Assembly: GCF_032334255.1 (NCBI RefSeq)
Contig: NZ_JAUHMF010000002.1
Location: 62,001 to 126,000 of the forward strand
DNA length: 64,000 bases
Direction of reading: 5' to 3'
DNA from: Thermanaerothrix solaris
Lineage (GTDB): Bacteria > Chloroflexota > Anaerolineae > Anaerolineales > Anaerolineaceae
The translations under genes were made by a program, and so were the position numbers. Shown here one piece after another: positions 34,188 through 43,909 of this stretch; position 1 is the first letter of the stretch; every line of letters begins with the position of its first letter. Under the pieces are notes generated by a model. That model was not told where the DNA came from. It saw nothing but the letters and a program-made list of their open reading frames with translations, and did not search any database.

Positions 34188-35948
34188 CTAACAGTGCAGG
34201 GGCGCATCCCCCAGCGCCTCGGTCACGGTGCGGAAGTGGCACTTAACCGCGGCGCGTAGTCCATCCATACCCCACCGTTCGTAGATATTGCGCACGGCCT
34301 GGCGCACCCGCGGATCGGTCGCCCCGAGTGGGATGGAAACGCCCTCAAAGCGCTGTTGCAGGGCGTGCAGACCTTCCAGGAAAGCCGCCCGGGCCAGGAT
34401 GGACGCCGCCGCTACAGCCGGATCACGCTCGGCTTGCGGATACTGCTGCAGGTGCACCGCGGGGGCTTCCTGTGCCACAGCGGCTTCCAGTTCGTGCGCC
34501 GCGCTGAATTGATCGCTCAGGGCATGGTTGATCCCGGTTTGCCGTGCCAGGCGGACGATGACCTGGGCGTGAGCCCAGGCCAGCAGGCGGTTCAGGTTAC
34601 TGCCGTGCTGGGGATAGAGCGCGTTATAAGTCTGCGGCTCCAATACCAGCACCTCGTGCGGGCATAGTGTCCTGATCGCCTCCGCCAGGCGCAGGATGCT
34701 GGCGTCATCCAGGGTTTTGCTGTCGCGCACCCCCAGCGCCTGCAGTTGAGGCAGGGTTTCGGTGGTAACGGCCACCCCCGCCACCACCAGCGGGCCGAAG
34801 ACATCCCCCTTGCCGGCCTCGTCCGTGCCGATCCAGGCTTCGGCGTGGTCGTTGGCGTCCTCCGCCGGGGCTGAGGAAGACGCAGCGGGCGTATTTTGGG
34901 GCGCTACCCAGGTGCGGTAGAAGTGCGTGATGGTCTTCAACACGGCGGAAATCTGCGCTTCGGCGTCTTCAGGGCGGAGCGGCGGCGTGGGCTGAAGGAC
35001 AACCTCGGGGCGCAGGGCATCGCACAGGGCTTCCCATGCCACCGCCAGCGCGTCCTGCACCGGCGGGTCAGGGGCGGCAGAGGCGAGGCGTTCCCACCAG
35101 CCGCGTAAGACATCGAGGGTTGGGGACGCTGTAAACGCGCCACCCTCCACCCAACCCAGGTGCAGGGCCAACTGGGTCACAAAGCCGCCCAGTGCCCGCG
35201 CAAAAGGCAAGACCAGCACCCGCGCCTCGGCCAGGTGAAAATTTTCTCTCAGCCAGGCTTCGCGCAGTTGCGCCGCCGCGACCAGGGTGTAGAAAAGGGA
35301 CGGGCGGGCGAACCACAGCACCTGCGGGTCGCAGTGCATCTGCAGCCACGCCAGGGCGGGCGAGGCCTCACCGTCTTCCAGGACGGCGTAGCGCTCATCC
35401 TCCGCCGGCGGTGCGCCTTCCACCAGCGCCCAATCCAACGGCTTGACCACGTACGCGCTCAGGGTTTGGGTGATCTCATCGAGCAAGCGCGAAGCCAGCC
35501 CCTGGATCACCAGCGAACCCGAGGGGTACAGCATCACCGCCACGTCCTGATGCTCCCGTTCGATCTCGGCGCGGAACAGGGCCGAGCCGCGCGGCGGGAC
35601 GAAGCGCGCGCCGGGCAGGGCCGCCAGCAGGTTGCGCACCTGATAAAAACGTGACGGCGCCACCACCAGGATGTTGACCTGCGACCTGCGCTCCTCCTCG
35701 GGCGCCTGGCCGCGAAAGGTGGCTTCCTGCTGTTTAGCCCAGGCATCAAGTTTGGCCTGCAAATCCGAGGGTTTACCCTGGACGGAGATGCGTCCACTCG
35801 TAAAGATATTAAGCGGCACTTTACTCAGACCATCGGTGAGCACGATTTGCACGCCGAAGGGAATGGCTTTCCGTTCTACAATCTGCAGGCCGCTCTCGCG
35901 CAACAGCTCTTCCAGAGCAGAGAGGTGGACATTTAGGCGTTCGCTCAT
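34188..35948 (-). CDS. rnhC: enlarged ribonuclease HIII
   Basis: A 586-aa protein whose C-terminal third (about 365-580) is RNase H type 2, which cleaves RNA in RNA-DNA hybrids. Motifs are IGTDEAGKGDVFGPLVVAG (D376, E377), the DSKTL Asp, and AERDPAVAAASILARAAF. Usual RNase HIII is about 300 aa with one N-terminal TBP-like domain. Here there appear to be two such repeats (VPLNIFTSGRISVQGK, about 43-58, and VAVMLYPSGSLVIQGL, about 135-150), then a helical domain of about 160 residues that I do not recognise, then a linker. It is the last gene of a three-gene minus-strand cluster with 24 bp to the previous one. Confidence 0.85.
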   Translation of the reverse strand: MSERLNVHLSALEELLRESGLQIVERKAIPFGVQIVLTDGLSKVPLNIFTSGRISVQGKPSDLQAKLDAWAKQQEATFRGQAPEEERRSQVNILVVAPSRFYQVRNLLAALPGARFVPPRGSALFRAEIEREHQDVAVMLYPSGSLVIQGLASRLLDEITQTLSAYVVKPLDWALVEGAPPAEDERYAVLEDGEASPALAWLQMHCDPQVLWFARPSLFYTLVAAAQLREAWLRENFHLAEARVLVLPFARALGGFVTQLALHLGWVEGGAFTASPTLDVLRGWWERLASAAPDPPVQDALAVAWEALCDALRPEVVLQPTPPLRPEDAEAQISAVLKTITHFYRTWVAPQNTPAASSSAPAEDANDHAEAWIGTDEAGKGDVFGPLVVAGVAVTTETLPQLQALGVRDSKTLDDASILRLAEAIRTLCPHEVLVLEPQTYNALYPQHGSNLNRLLAWAHAQVIVRLARQTGINHALSDQFSAAHELEAAVAQEAPAVHLQQYPQAERDPAVAAASILARAAFLEGLHALQQRFEGVSIPLGATDPRVRQAVRNIYERWGMDGLRAAVKCHFRTVTEALGDAPLHC

Positions 35949-35972
35949 CCGTCATGCTCACTGTTCAAAGGG

Positions 35973-36875
35973 TTAAACATGCCAGACGGCCAGGGCATAA
36001 AAACGGGTATGTTTGCGCGGGAAAAGGCGTTGGGCTCCATCGCCGGTGAGCAGATAACGGGTGATGACCTCCGGCAGAAGGATGCCCGAAGTCACCTCAC
36101 GATACTGCAATGGCAGGACGACCTCTCCCCAATGGCGCCGTTCCATAGCGTCAAGCATCTCAGCCATGAGATCGTGCACGCCCGGAAAGTAGAGATCACA
36201 CACCACGACCAGAGTGGGCGATGTCGCCAAGTCCAGGATGCGCAGGAAGGTCTCCAAGACGGCCTCTCGGGCATGGAGCAGGTCGTTAAGGCAGTTCTGC
36301 ATCACAATGAGCGAGGAACGTCGAATGGCCTGCTGGAGCCGCGGTTGCTCCAGCGCCGTGGGGTTCAGCAAGTCGAATTCAAACGGTTGGAGCAGGGTCT
36401 TCCCGCGCGGCCAGTAGCACGGCGCCAGGGTGTAGGCCGTGATTTCCTGCCCGATGCGCCAGGCGTGCACGTGCCAATCCAGGAGGTACGCCAGCGCCAC
36501 CCTGGCCTGTGGCACGTGCCGGTTCAGAAAGGCCACCCAGCCCAAGACCTCAGGCGCCGGGCCGGCCCCCAGGAAGGCGGCGCGCATCTTCTCACCACTG
36601 AAGCAAATCTGAGTCACATCTTGAGGCAGGGCGCACAGGATATGATAAAGCGGTTCGATGTAGTGCGGATAATAGACCAGCATGTAGGCGGCGCGGGTGT
36701 GCTCGCACGAAAAATCCACCCGCGAGGGCGAAGCGGCGTAACTCTCGCGCAGGCGGGTGACGTACGGTTGTAAGCGCTGCAGGGAATCCGCAAAGGTTTC
36801 CTCGTCCTCGACGTCGTTGCGCAGGCGCAATTCGGCCAGCAGGGGGGTGTAGGGGTCATGCCAGATCATGCTCAT
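35973..36875 (-). CDS. putative SAM-dependent methyltransferase-like protein
   Basis: A 300-aa protein not assigned to a named family. The segment AAFLGAGPAPEVLGWVAFL (about 100-118) looks like the glycine-rich motif I of class I methyltransferases. It is followed by an acidic strand (LAYLLDWHVHAW) and a SSLIVMQNCLNDLL strand where motif IV would lie. An upstream helical segment RAAYMLVYYPHYIEPLYHIL recalls the cap of some RNA methyltransferases. Activity is therefore possible but unproven. It lies between DUF1848 and RNase HIII with gaps of 11 and 24 bp, which indicates an operon. Confidence 0.6.
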   Translation of the reverse strand: MSMIWHDPYTPLLAELRLRNDVEDEETFADSLQRLQPYVTRLRESYAASPSRVDFSCEHTRAAYMLVYYPHYIEPLYHILCALPQDVTQICFSGEKMRAAFLGAGPAPEVLGWVAFLNRHVPQARVALAYLLDWHVHAWRIGQEITAYTLAPCYWPRGKTLLQPFEFDLLNPTALEQPRLQQAIRRSSLIVMQNCLNDLLHAREAVLETFLRILDLATSPTLVVVCDLYFPGVHDLMAEMLDAMERRHWGEVVLPLQYREVTSGILLPEVITRYLLTGDGAQRLFPRKHTRFYALAVWHV

Positions 36876-36886
36876 CTTCCCGCCGA

Positions 36887-37846
36887 TTAAAAACCAAGCC
36901 CCAACTGTTGTGCGTCGGGCGTGGGCGTCTCATCCTTGGTCGGTGGCGGCGCCTCATACCACCCGATCAGCGAGGGCGATTCGGGGTTGTGCATGGCGTG
37001 CTGTTGGCGCGCGCGGTCGAAACTGCGGGTGGCGTAGCAGTACTGACAACCGAAAAGACAGGTGTCATAGGCCCCGATATCCTTGCTGACCACACAGCCG
37101 CACGCCTTGCGCTGGTGGGGATCCTTCGTGTGGGTTACCTCAATCCCGAACACGCGGCGGATGTAGTCATCATCCACGCACTTGCCCGGGCGCACGCCGT
37201 AGGGCCTCAGGTCGATATCTTCAGCACAACTGACGATCTCCATCTCGTGCTGAGCGGCGAGGGCGACCAAATCGCGCACCAGGTGCTCGAAAGCAGGGGT
37301 CTGGATGACCTCTTCATCGAGTGGGTAGCCGTGGGGCTCGAGCGCGGCCAGGCGCTTGGCGGCTTTCGGGTAACGATCCAGGATGCTGATCACCACGCGG
37401 CGGGTATACCCGTGCAGTGCCGCGGCAATGCGGGCAAAGGCGTCGCGGTGGAACGCCGCATCGGTGTGAGGGGTGAAGACGATGGGGTCGTAGCGCCAGA
37501 TCACCTTCTGCGGCCCAATTTTTTCAGCCAGGCGGCGGAAGGTGTTCAAGGCTGCCGGCAACGGTGGCGACTTGGGATCGAGGGCGCGCGGGTTATCCAG
37601 CACCGTGTATTGAAAGTAATAGCGCAAACCCCGTTCATCCAGTTCATCTAGATAAGGGATGAGCGGGGCAGGATTGCGCGTCCAGAAGACGATGACATCC
37701 ACCTCCGCGGGCCGCAGTGAGACGTAGCTCACCTGGCGGCGGTTGAAGGGATTGGGGACGGTGCAATACCCGGCGCGCACGCGATTTATGAACCAGGGCG
37801 TGTAGAATGCCGGGATATCGGTGCGGCGGCTAGCGCTGATGATCAC
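36887..37846 (-). CDS. DUF1848 family protein
   Basis: A 319-aa member of the DUF1848 family (function unknown, sometimes grouped with radical-SAM-like proteins). The family opening IISASRRTDIPAFYTPWF, then FWTRNPAPL, YTVLDNP, WRYDPIVFTP and the Cys cluster around CGCVVSKDIGAYDTCLFG with CQYC are all present. The Cys-rich end suggests an iron-sulfur or zinc site. GTG 37846 has a strong GGAGGT 4 bp upstream and puts the family start in the right place; the frame continues to 37885 without a good site. First gene of the cluster with the methyltransferase-like protein and RNase HIII. Confidence 0.85.
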   Translation of the reverse strand: MIISASRRTDIPAFYTPWFINRVRAGYCTVPNPFNRRQVSYVSLRPAEVDVIVFWTRNPAPLIPYLDELDERGLRYYFQYTVLDNPRALDPKSPPLPAALNTFRRLAEKIGPQKVIWRYDPIVFTPHTDAAFHRDAFARIAAALHGYTRRVVISILDRYPKAAKRLAALEPHGYPLDEEVIQTPAFEHLVRDLVALAAQHEMEIVSCAEDIDLRPYGVRPGKCVDDDYIRRVFGIEVTHTKDPHQRKACGCVVSKDIGAYDTCLFGCQYCYATRSFDRARQQHAMHNPESPSLIGWYEAPPPTKDETPTPDAQQLGLGF

Positions 37847-37947
37847 GGCAACCTCCGGCGGGGCTAAGAGGACACCCCCTAACACGCTAAGAGATTGTGG
37901 ATGGCGTTGCCTACCGGCGTCATCTAACTGCAGGCAAACCTTAAGAT

Positions 37948-37993
37948 ATTATACCTCTTACAGCCCCTAGGGTCTCGCTAGATGTAGTATAAT
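37948..37993. promoter_or_regulatory. divergent -10 elements
   Basis: TATAAT on the minus strand (37953-37948) faces the DUF1848 operon, and TATAAT on the plus strand (37988-37993) faces the membrane protein at 38045. The -35 elements are weak. Confidence 0.45.
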
Positions 37994-38044
37994 GGGGCGC
38001 GATCAAATCTCTGGGGGTGTTCCTAGGCGAAAAGGACGATCCTC

Positions 38045-38626
38045 ATGGCTTCTTGGTTACCCCGTGAATTAAGATTAAAGCCCTGCTTTCGGCATTGGAC
38101 ACCTTACCTGCTCCTTGGCGGCCTTTGGGGCGCCTGGCTGGTAGTCCATTTTCGCTTTGGTCCCAAGGTGATAGGGGTGTTCTTTGTGGGATTAGCCCTG
38201 GCGCTGGTGCTCTTGCATCGGCACCGGAAGCCTTTACTGATGGCGTCATTGGCCGCGGTCATCTTGCTGACCACCGGGGTGGTGGATACCTGGGCAGCCT
38301 TACGTGATAGCACGCTCAATCTGGCCATGGATATTAAAGATCTGGTCATTGTCATCAATACACCCGGAAGCGGGTTAGACGCCGTGCCTCAAGAAGCCCG
38401 CCAGGCCGCCGAATTGTTGACCGAAGCGGATGCGACCACCTATCGTCTCTCCCCCGCACTGATGGACAACGCACTCTTTCAACAGCGCATTATCGAGATC
38501 ACCTGGCCGCGGCGCCTGGAAAACACCTCACCATACTGGCTGTACCTGCACCAAAGCGAGGCCCTACCCGCCGGGTGCACCCTAATGGCTCAGAGGGAAC
38601 ATGTCGCGTTGGCACATTGCCCTTGA
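38045..38626 (+). CDS. membrane hypothetical protein
   Basis: A 193-aa protein with three predicted membrane helices in its first half (LLLGGLWGAWLVVHF, VIGVFFVGLALALVLL, LLMASLAAVILLTTGV) and a soluble C-terminal part of about 95 residues containing two Cys late in the sequence. No family is recognised. Its end overlaps by 26 bp the start of the next, also membrane-bound, protein, so the two are probably made together, perhaps as subunits of one glycan-handling system. Confidence 0.65.
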   Translation: MASWLPRELRLKPCFRHWTPYLLLGGLWGAWLVVHFRFGPKVIGVFFVGLALALVLLHRHRKPLLMASLAAVILLTTGVVDTWAALRDSTLNLAMDIKDLVIVINTPGSGLDAVPQEARQAAELLTEADATTYRLSPALMDNALFQQRIIEITWPRRLENTSPYWLYLHQSEALPAGCTLMAQREHVALAHCP

Positions 38627-39971
38627 TCTCATCCTAACCATGCTTTATCTGGCCGGCTGGGCGCTGGCACTGATAGGCTTGGGTTGGGTGGGCCTGGCAC
38701 CCTTGTGGCGGCGCCTGGTGCGCCGGGATGGTTGCATTGCCCTCTTGCCCCTGCTGGCGTTGGCCTGGCTCTGCGGCTTACTGGTGAACTACAGCCTGGT
38801 GCTTATTGTATCTGACCTGCGCCTGGCCCTGGGCATAGGTACCGCCCTAGCCGTGATGGGGTTGGCGCACCTGGGATTCACGCTCCACCGTGCGGTGCAG
38901 GCGGGCAATCTGGCGCCGGGATCGAGCCTGACCTGGCTTGGAACAGGGTTGATGCTGTTATTGTATGTCGTGCCCATCCTGACCCAGCCCCTGCAGGCCT
39001 GGGATGCGCGGTCAATTTGGTTTTTCCATGCTCGCATGATCTACGTGGCCGGGGCGTTGGGGCCGGAAACCGGGCTGCAGCACCCTGCCTTGGTCTTTTC
39101 GCACCCCGATTACCCCAACCTGATCCCGGCCCTGGCGGCACAACTGACCACCCTGCGCGGCTTCTGGAACGAGTACCTGCCCAAGGCGGCGCTGGGGCCG
39201 GCCTTCCTGGGGTTGTTTGCCCTGGCGCGTCAACGAATCGCGTTTCTCTTCCTGTTGACGGCCTTGCCGTTCAGCCTGGGAGGGTGGCTCTGGAACGGTT
39301 ATATGGACGCCCACCTGGCACTTTACCTGGCGCTGGGGTTGCTTTTTATTGGGCGAGCGCTGCGCTCCGAAGATGACCTCGATTTTTTCCTCGGGTTTAC
39401 CACCTTGGCTTTCCTTCCCAACATTAAGAATGAGGGCTACCTTGCCTCCCTGGTCTCCTTGATCGCCTGGGGAATCGCGGCTTGGCAGGGAAGAAAATTC
39501 GGCCGGGTAGGACATTGGCTAGAGGCTCTCACGCCAAAAGTGACCTGGTTCTATTGCGGGCTGATAGCATTGCCAATGGGGTTGTGGAACGTAAAAAAGG
39601 CGCTGTGGGGGTTAAACAATGATTTGCAACTCGGCAGTGCAGGGAGTTTAGCGCGACTGCTGACCCGCCTGGGCGATGGGTCATTAGAGACCATCCTGCG
39701 TATGGCTTATCCCTACCTGCAAGGGGGTATCCTGGTTCTCTTATTTAGTGTGACTGTGCTGATTCTACAACGGCGTGCGTTACCCTCGACGGTACACGTG
39801 GCCTTACTGACGGCTGGACTTTATCTACTGGGATTATTGGCTATTTACCTGGCCACCCCGCATGATCTGAACTGGCATTTGCGCACCTCTATCAGCCGCA
39901 CCCTCCTGGGGGTGAATGCTGCGGCGTTCGTGGCGGGGTATTTTATGTTAGGGGAAATAGAAGAGAAATGA
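38601..39971 (+). CDS. polytopic membrane glycosyltransferase-like protein (GT-C type)
   Basis: A 456-aa protein with about ten membrane helices. The loop after the first helices, LQAWDARSIWFFHARMIY, followed by HPDYPNLIPALAAQL, resembles the acidic-loop region of GT-C lipid-linked sugar transferases. The donor and acceptor cannot be inferred. ATG 38601 lies inside the end of the upstream gene. The composition matches the chromosome. Confidence 0.6.
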   Translation: MSRWHIALDLILTMLYLAGWALALIGLGWVGLAPLWRRLVRRDGCIALLPLLALAWLCGLLVNYSLVLIVSDLRLALGIGTALAVMGLAHLGFTLHRAVQAGNLAPGSSLTWLGTGLMLLLYVVPILTQPLQAWDARSIWFFHARMIYVAGALGPETGLQHPALVFSHPDYPNLIPALAAQLTTLRGFWNEYLPKAALGPAFLGLFALARQRIAFLFLLTALPFSLGGWLWNGYMDAHLALYLALGLLFIGRALRSEDDLDFFLGFTTLAFLPNIKNEGYLASLVSLIAWGIAAWQGRKFGRVGHWLEALTPKVTWFYCGLIALPMGLWNVKKALWGLNNDLQLGSAGSLARLLTRLGDGSLETILRMAYPYLQGGILVLLFSVTVLILQRRALPSTVHVALLTAGLYLLGLLAIYLATPHDLNWHLRTSISRTLLGVNAAAFVAGYFMLGEIEEK

Positions 39972-40057
39972 GGATTTGATATAACCGCAGGTAACCGCGC
40001 CGGGCAATGACGTCTCCCCCTATCACCAGATAGTGCACCTCATGGGGGCACCGTCGT

Positions 40058-43000
40058 TCATCCCTCTCCCAGCACCTCGCGCAGGAAGACCTCGACAATG
40101 TGGGGATCAAAATGCTTCCCCGCCTGCTCGCGCAGGTAGGCCATGGCCTGCTCCCGTGTCCACGCCGGACGGTAGGGCCGGTCGCTGGTCAGCGCATCCC
40201 ACACGTCCACCACGGCAAAGATGCGCGCCGCCAGCGGAATCTCTTCCCCCTTCAGCCCCCGCGGGTAGCCCGTCCCATCCCATTTCTCGTGGTGGCAGTA
40301 CGGGATATCCAGCGCCGGGCGTAAGTACTCGATCCGCGAGAGCATCTCATAGGCAAACACCGGGTGCCGGCGCATCAGCACCCATTCCTCGTCCGTGAGC
40401 GGCCCGGGCTTGTGCAGGATGCTATCGGGCACGCCCATCTTGCCGATGTCGTGGAGCAGGGCGCCGCGGCGGAGGTGCACCAGGGCCTCACCACTGAGGC
40501 CGAGCGCGCGCGCCAGGCGCAGGGCGAGTTCGGTCACCCGCTGGGTGTGCCCTTCGGTCTCCTTATCCCGCAGGTCGAGGGCATACGACCAGCCCTCAAT
40601 GGTGGCATCGTAGGCGCGCAAGAGCGCCTGGGTGGTCTGCTGCAGGTTGGCCAGCAGGGTGGCATTGTGAATGGCAATGCCCAACTGCCCGGCCAGCACA
40701 TCCAAGAACTCGCGCCACTCGTCATCCCGCTCAATCGCTTGGCGTTGGAAGAGTTCCAACACCCCCTTCACCTGCCCTTCGGCGACCAGCGGAACGGCGT
40801 AGTAAACCACAAACCCCTCGGCGGCGAAATCGGGTGAATTAGGAAAGACGTCATCCCGGGCCTTGAGGTCGGGGACGTGGATCAGCCGCCGTTCGGCAGC
40901 AGCCCGCCCCGCCAGTCCCTTCCCCCACATCAGATGCGTGTACTGCAAGGCGGGGGTGCGGAAACCGCGCCCCAGGAAGTAATCCAGGGTGCTGGTGCGC
41001 GGGTCGTGCAACAGCACGCATGCCGCATCCACCTGCAACTGCTCCATAATCTCATCCAGGGCTACTTCCAGCGTCAGGCGCAAATCCAGGCTGGAGGTGA
41101 TGGCCATATCAATCCGCCGCAGCGCCTGCACCCGTTCCAGGCGCCGTTGGGCTTCTTCATAGAGATGGGCGTTTTCCAGCGCAGCCGCGGCCTGGTGGGC
41201 AAAGGTCTGCAGGGTGGCTAGGTGCTCGTCATCAAAGAAGTCGGCCCGGTCGCTGTAGAGTGCCAGCGCGCCCAGCACCCGCCCGCGGTTGATCAGCGGC
41301 AGGGCGGCGTTACTGCGCAGCCCCAGGCTGAGGGCAATTTCGCGCCAGGGCACAAAGCGGGAGTCGGTGGCGTGATCTGGCGTGATTTGAGGCTGGCCGC
41401 TGCGAATGGCGCGCCCCACCGGCCCCATGCCTTCCGGGGTCTCATCCCAGCGCACGCGGATGCTGCGGGGGTAAGGGTGGTCGGGGGGATACTGGCTGAG
41501 CAGGCGCACCCGCCCGTCGGTCTCGGCCAGGCCGACCCACGCCACCTGCAAGCCGAAAATCTCAACACAGGCCTGCGCCGCGGCGGTAGCGACATCTTCC
41601 AGGTTGGGACTGCTCGCCAGGCGTTGTGCGCCCTCATAAAGCGCGCGCAGGATCTCCAACTGAGTTTGAATCCGACGTTCCGCCGCTTTGCGGGCCGTAA
41701 TGTCCTGGGTATAGCCCACCAGGCGCAGGGGCACGCCGTCATCGTCGCGTTCGATCTCAATCCGCTCCTCTACCCATTTAATGCGGTCTCCCAGGATGAG
41801 ACGAAATTCCAGGGTGGAAGGCTGACCGGCCAGCCCGGCTTGCCAGGCCTGCTCAACCCGCTCGCAGTCTTCGGGGTGCACCCGTTCCATGAAGGTCAGG
41901 TAAGAGGGTTCGTGGCGAGGGTCCAGGTCTAGAATACGATACATCTCGCCGGACCAGGTCAGGCGATTGGTGGCCAAATCAAAAGCCCACGAGCCCAGGT
42001 GCGCGATGGCTTGCGCGCGTTCCAGCGCTCGGTGTGCCTCGCGCAGAGCTTCTTCCGCCGCTTTGCGCGCCGTTATATCCCGTGCGATGCCCTCAATGGC
42101 AATCAGGCGGCCTTCGGCATCAAAGACCGGGACGTTGCGCTGCTCAACCCACACGATATGCCCGTCCTTATGAATCCAGCGTAGTTCCAGTGGTGCGCCG
42201 GGGACAATCTCGCCACGGGCAATTTTTTCCAGGAGCGACCGATCCTCGGGATGGATCAACCGCGCCACCAAATCGGGATCGCGGTAATGCTCTTCAGGGG
42301 TGTAGCCGATAATGGTCGTGGCGGCCGGGCTGACGTACTCAAACCCCGGCTCGGGCCAGAAGCGGTAGCGGTAGATGATATCGGGGGCGTTTTCAGCCAG
42401 GCGGCGGAAGCGCGCCTCGCTTTCGCGCAGGGCGGCCTCGGCCTGCTGGCGCAGGGCCTCGCGCTGTTCCAGGGCATCGGCCAGGGCGTCAAAGGCGCGC
42501 CCGATCTGATCCACCTCATCGGTGCTGGTTTTCAGGCCGGTGCGTGAAGTCAGATCGCCGCCGATCAGGCGGCGCACCGCAGCCAGAATCTGGTGCACCC
42601 GCCGCGTAACCAGCCACTCCCCCCACACCCAGGCCAGGATCATCGTCAACACTGTGGCGCCCCCCATCAGCCAGATCAGGGTACCCAGGGTGCGGTTGAC
42701 CGCGGCATACGCCACGGTGGTGGGAATGCCGACGTAGAGATAACCCCAAATCTCTTGTGAATGCATGAGCGGGGTGTAACCGTAGAGGCGCTTAACCTCA
42801 TCTAAACCCTCAGCCTCGCCCACGCCGGGGCGGGGCTGGGCCATCACCTGCTGCACCAGCGGACGATCCGCCAGCGAACGACCAAACATGACCACGTCCT
42901 GAGGATAACGCGCCACGACGGTGCCGTGACGATCCAGCAGGGTTACCGTACTGCCGGGGGGTAAATCCAGGGTGGCCAGCAGGTTGCTGAGGTAGCGGGT

Positions 43001-43528
43001 ATTGAGGCCCACAAAAACCACCCCGATGGTGCCCCGCTCGGTCGTTCTCAGGGGGTAAGCCAGGGGCAGGGTCGGTAAACCGGTGATACGCCCGATCACA
43101 AAGGTGCCAACGGTGAACCCACCGCTTCGCCATGCGGCCTGAAACCAATCCCGGTCACTGAAACTCACCGCCTGTCCATATGGGATGGAGGAACACACCA
43201 GACGACCCTCGCTATCGGTGACTCCCACCAGGGTGTAGTAAGGATGGGCATAATAGAGTTCACGCAACAGCGTACTACAGGCGGGATGATCCAGGTTCTG
43301 CACCGCCTCCATCCGGGCTATCAGCATCAGGGTCTCGCGCCCCTGATTGATGATGGCTTCTTGGGACGTAGCGGCCAACTGCGCCAGGTTGAGCGCCATC
43401 TGGCTGGTTTGTTGCAAGGCTTCATAGCGGCTTTGAGCCATCCCAACGAGCGCCAGCCCAACCAGCGGCAGCGCCCCCATCAAGACTAAAACCACCAATC
43501 GAAAGCGCAGACTCCCCAACCAACGCAT
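40058..43528 (-). CDS. Cache-HAMP-PAS-PAS-GAF-GAF-HD-GYP phosphodiesterase
   Basis: An 1156-aa membrane protein, the intact paralogue of the split gene at 28013-31127. Order: TM helix (about 8-28), Cache-like sensor with VGVTDSEGRLVCSS and FSDRDWFQAAW, TM helix (about 275-297), HAMP, two PAS-PAC units (about 365-610), two GAF domains (about 625-930), and HD-GYP (about 970-1150) with HD at 1026-1027 and the GYP motif at about 1087. It should hydrolyse cyclic di-GMP in response to an external ligand. ATG 43528 begins the TM segment. The gene appears monocistronic; 43529-43764 upstream holds nothing that I can assign. Confidence 0.93.
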   Translation of the reverse strand: MRWLGSLRFRLVVLVLMGALPLVGLALVGMAQSRYEALQQTSQMALNLAQLAATSQEAIINQGRETLMLIARMEAVQNLDHPACSTLLRELYYAHPYYTLVGVTDSEGRLVCSSIPYGQAVSFSDRDWFQAAWRSGGFTVGTFVIGRITGLPTLPLAYPLRTTERGTIGVVFVGLNTRYLSNLLATLDLPPGSTVTLLDRHGTVVARYPQDVVMFGRSLADRPLVQQVMAQPRPGVGEAEGLDEVKRLYGYTPLMHSQEIWGYLYVGIPTTVAYAAVNRTLGTLIWLMGGATVLTMILAWVWGEWLVTRRVHQILAAVRRLIGGDLTSRTGLKTSTDEVDQIGRAFDALADALEQREALRQQAEAALRESEARFRRLAENAPDIIYRYRFWPEPGFEYVSPAATTIIGYTPEEHYRDPDLVARLIHPEDRSLLEKIARGEIVPGAPLELRWIHKDGHIVWVEQRNVPVFDAEGRLIAIEGIARDITARKAAEEALREAHRALERAQAIAHLGSWAFDLATNRLTWSGEMYRILDLDPRHEPSYLTFMERVHPEDCERVEQAWQAGLAGQPSTLEFRLILGDRIKWVEERIEIERDDDGVPLRLVGYTQDITARKAAERRIQTQLEILRALYEGAQRLASSPNLEDVATAAAQACVEIFGLQVAWVGLAETDGRVRLLSQYPPDHPYPRSIRVRWDETPEGMGPVGRAIRSGQPQITPDHATDSRFVPWREIALSLGLRSNAALPLINRGRVLGALALYSDRADFFDDEHLATLQTFAHQAAAALENAHLYEEAQRRLERVQALRRIDMAITSSLDLRLTLEVALDEIMEQLQVDAACVLLHDPRTSTLDYFLGRGFRTPALQYTHLMWGKGLAGRAAAERRLIHVPDLKARDDVFPNSPDFAAEGFVVYYAVPLVAEGQVKGVLELFQRQAIERDDEWREFLDVLAGQLGIAIHNATLLANLQQTTQALLRAYDATIEGWSYALDLRDKETEGHTQRVTELALRLARALGLSGEALVHLRRGALLHDIGKMGVPDSILHKPGPLTDEEWVLMRRHPVFAYEMLSRIEYLRPALDIPYCHHEKWDGTGYPRGLKGEEIPLAARIFAVVDVWDALTSDRPYRPAWTREQAMAYLREQAGKHFDPHIVEVFLREVLGEG
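40064..40615. repeat. dispersed repeat, copy 2 (HD-GYP coding)
   Basis: Second copy of the 552-bp segment also found at 28022-28573, same orientation, offset exactly 12042 bp with no gaps. Confidence 0.8.
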
Positions 43529-43764
43529 GGTGTGGGCCTTTCCCCTCTCTACACCCGGCGACTAAGTGGCGGTATTCGATCCGTTGCAAGAACGCCAGGT
43601 GATTCTAATACACCATTAAAGACCACCCTCGCTCGCTTGCGCTGACCAGACAATCACCATTGCATTTGTAATTCTCCCACAGAGCAAAGGGATAAGCAAG
43701 CCCATCTGCCTAACAATCGCCTAACATTTGGAACCGAATGCGGTCTCAGCCTTTACCCGGGTTA

Positions 43765-43793
43765 GAAAAAAATATACCCGCCATGATGGCGGG
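43765..43793 (-). terminator. intrinsic terminator after the tRNA-Ser genes
   Basis: On the minus strand a CCCGCCAT/ATGGCGGG hairpin (43793-43777) is followed by a run of T (complement of 43765-43772), directly after the tRNA-Ser(GCU) 3-prime end. Confidence 0.8.
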
Positions 43794-43800
43794 CATTTTA

Positions 43801-43895
43801 TGGCGGGGAGGGCGGGATTCGAACCCGCGGTCGAGGTTTTAACCCCCGACAACCACTTAGCAGGCGGCCCCATTCGACCTCTCTGGCACCTCCCC
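43801..43895 (-). tRNA. tRNA-Ser(GCU)
   Basis: A 95-nt class II tRNA. Acceptor GGGGAGG/CCTCCCC, anticodon loop CTGCTAA giving GCU, long variable arm, T-loop TTCGAAT, and an encoded CCA (43803-43801). Confidence 0.95.
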
Positions 43896-43909
43896 ACAAT
43901 CAGGGCCAG

